A stretch of 5,980 nucleotides of DNA from an uncultured Clostridia bacterium (GTDB taxonomy: Bacteria > Bacillota > Clostridia > Christensenellales > UBA1242). How positions within the stretch are numbered: the first letter of the stretch is position 1; each line of letters begins with the position of its first letter. Shown here piece by piece: positions 5,511 through 5,980 of the stretch. Below the pieces are notes generated by a model. It searched no databases. It saw only the letters and a list, made by a program, of their open reading frames with translations, and had not been told where the DNA came from. The stretch spans positions 1 to 5,980 of the forward strand of contig CAKVHY010000023.1 in the NCBI GenBank assembly GCA_934754335.1. The letters are read 5' to 3'. The position numbers and the translations under genes are program-made.

Positions 5511-5980
5511 TATGCGTTATTATAATCGCTTAAAGTTGCACCCCAGTTGACGGTTAATGGTTTACCTGAAGCGTAATAATTCCAGTAATTTCCCCAACCA
5601 GTTGGTTTACTACCTGCTGCACAATAAATTACTAACGATGAAGAACAACTATTAAATGGAGAACTAGAATAACTTGATGCAGATATTGTTGTAACCGATG
5701 CTGGAATAAATATCTTTGTTAGTTTATTACAAGAAGTAAATGCTTTAGACCCTATACTTGTTACACTATTACCTATTGTTATACTTGTTAAGCCGCTACA
5801 TTCATAAAATGCACACTCCCCTATACTTGTTACACTATCTGGTATTGTTATGCTTGTTAATTCGCTACAAGACATAAATGCATAATTCCCTATACTTGTT
5901 ACAGTATTAGGAATAATTGTTGTTTTACAACCTGCTATTAATTTATTACTTGAACTTTCTATAATTGCATTACAATTATC
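5510..5980 (-). CDS. BspA-like leucine-rich-repeat surface protein, C-terminal part
   Basis: The frame is open from the right edge (5980) to a TAA at 5512-5510, giving the last 156 residues of a longer protein. An internal ATG at 5875 is not the start, because the repeat pattern continues upstream of it. The visible part begins NCNAIIESSSNKLIAGCKTT, a cap-like stretch typical of BspA proteins. Three 23-residue repeats of the form NSVTSIGxxAFxxCxxLTSITIP follow (LRR_5 type). The closing segment has CAAGSKPTGWGNYWNYY and ends VNWGATLSDYNNA. Such proteins are usually secreted or surface-bound and bind host proteins or other bacteria. No LPXTG, transmembrane or other anchor is present at this C-terminus, so any anchor or signal peptide must lie in the missing N-terminal part. 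Base use is normal for the window. Confidence 0.9.
   Translation of the reverse strand, partial: DNCNAIIESSSNKLIAGCKTTIIPNTVTSIGNYAFMSCSELTSITIPDSVTSIGECAFYECSGLTSITIGNSVTSIGSKAFTSCNKLTKIFIPASVTTISASSYSSSPFNSCSSSLVIYCAAGSKPTGWGNYWNYYASGKPLTVNWGATLSDYNNA
5751..5910 (-). repeat. 69-bp tandem repeats encoding the leucine-rich repeats
   Basis: The plus-strand string CCTATACTTGTTACA starts at 5751, 5820 and 5889, exactly 69 bases apart. Each copy encodes the (S/T)VTSIG core of a 23-residue repeat. Flanking parts of the units are less alike. The array probably continues past the window edge. Confidence 0.85.

Noticed and set aside
5510..5875. A complete 121-aa leucine-rich-repeat gene starting at 5875
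   Set aside because: The frame and the repeat pattern continue upstream to the window edge, so this methionine is internal and the gene is truncated by the window.
5751..5910. CRISPR-like regular repeats
   Set aside because: The 69-bp period encodes 23-residue leucine-rich repeats in frame, with no unique spacers of CRISPR size.

Overview
The window comes from a low-GC bacterium of Firmicutes/Clostridia type. This rests on the 5' part of a 16S rRNA gene with a Clostridia-like 515-region sequence, AT-rich spacers, strong AGGAG-type ribosome binding sites, near-consensus sigma-A promoters, a DivIVA-domain protein, a Clostridia-type Lgt and a BspA-like leucine-rich-repeat surface protein. An uncultured gut Clostridia-like lineage is the best guess. 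I cannot name a genus from the sequence alone.

Layout. Positions 1-557 are the first ~557 nt of 16S rRNA on the minus strand; the rest of the rRNA operon lies off the left edge. Its leader (558 to ~724), promoter (TTGACA-17-TAAACT) and a block of helically phased A-tracts follow. About 340 bases of extremely AT-rich non-coding DNA separate this from a divergent plus-strand two-gene operon. That operon encodes a HipA-fold/CtkA-like serine/threonine kinase (1152-2270) and, 12 nt downstream, a 109-aa protein that looks like the detached N-terminal subdomain of HipA (HipS-like, 2283-2612). A strong bidirectional terminator (2611-2661) ends it.

The rest is on the minus strand. An lgt operon starts from a consensus promoter at 4866-4894 and runs lgt (4836-3955), a six-helix membrane protein (3980-3495) and a DivIVA-domain coiled-coil protein (3495-2662). 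The reading frames overlap by 26 nt and 1 nt, and the operon ends at the shared terminator. Upstream is a YpsA/YspA-like SLOG-family gene (5436-4939), whose consensus promoter lies so close to the start codon that the mRNA should be leaderless or nearly so. Before that comes the 3' end of a BspA-like gene (from beyond 5980 to 5510), closed by a 16-bp perfect hairpin that touches the SLOG promoter.

The most interesting element is the kinase/HipS-like pair. It resembles a split HipA toxin-antitoxin module of the HipBST kind, but with the kinase first, the HipS-like partner second, and no HipB DNA-binding gene visible. The lgt operon probably serves lipoprotein maturation and envelope or division functions. 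The SLOG and BspA-like genes appear to be independent transcription units.
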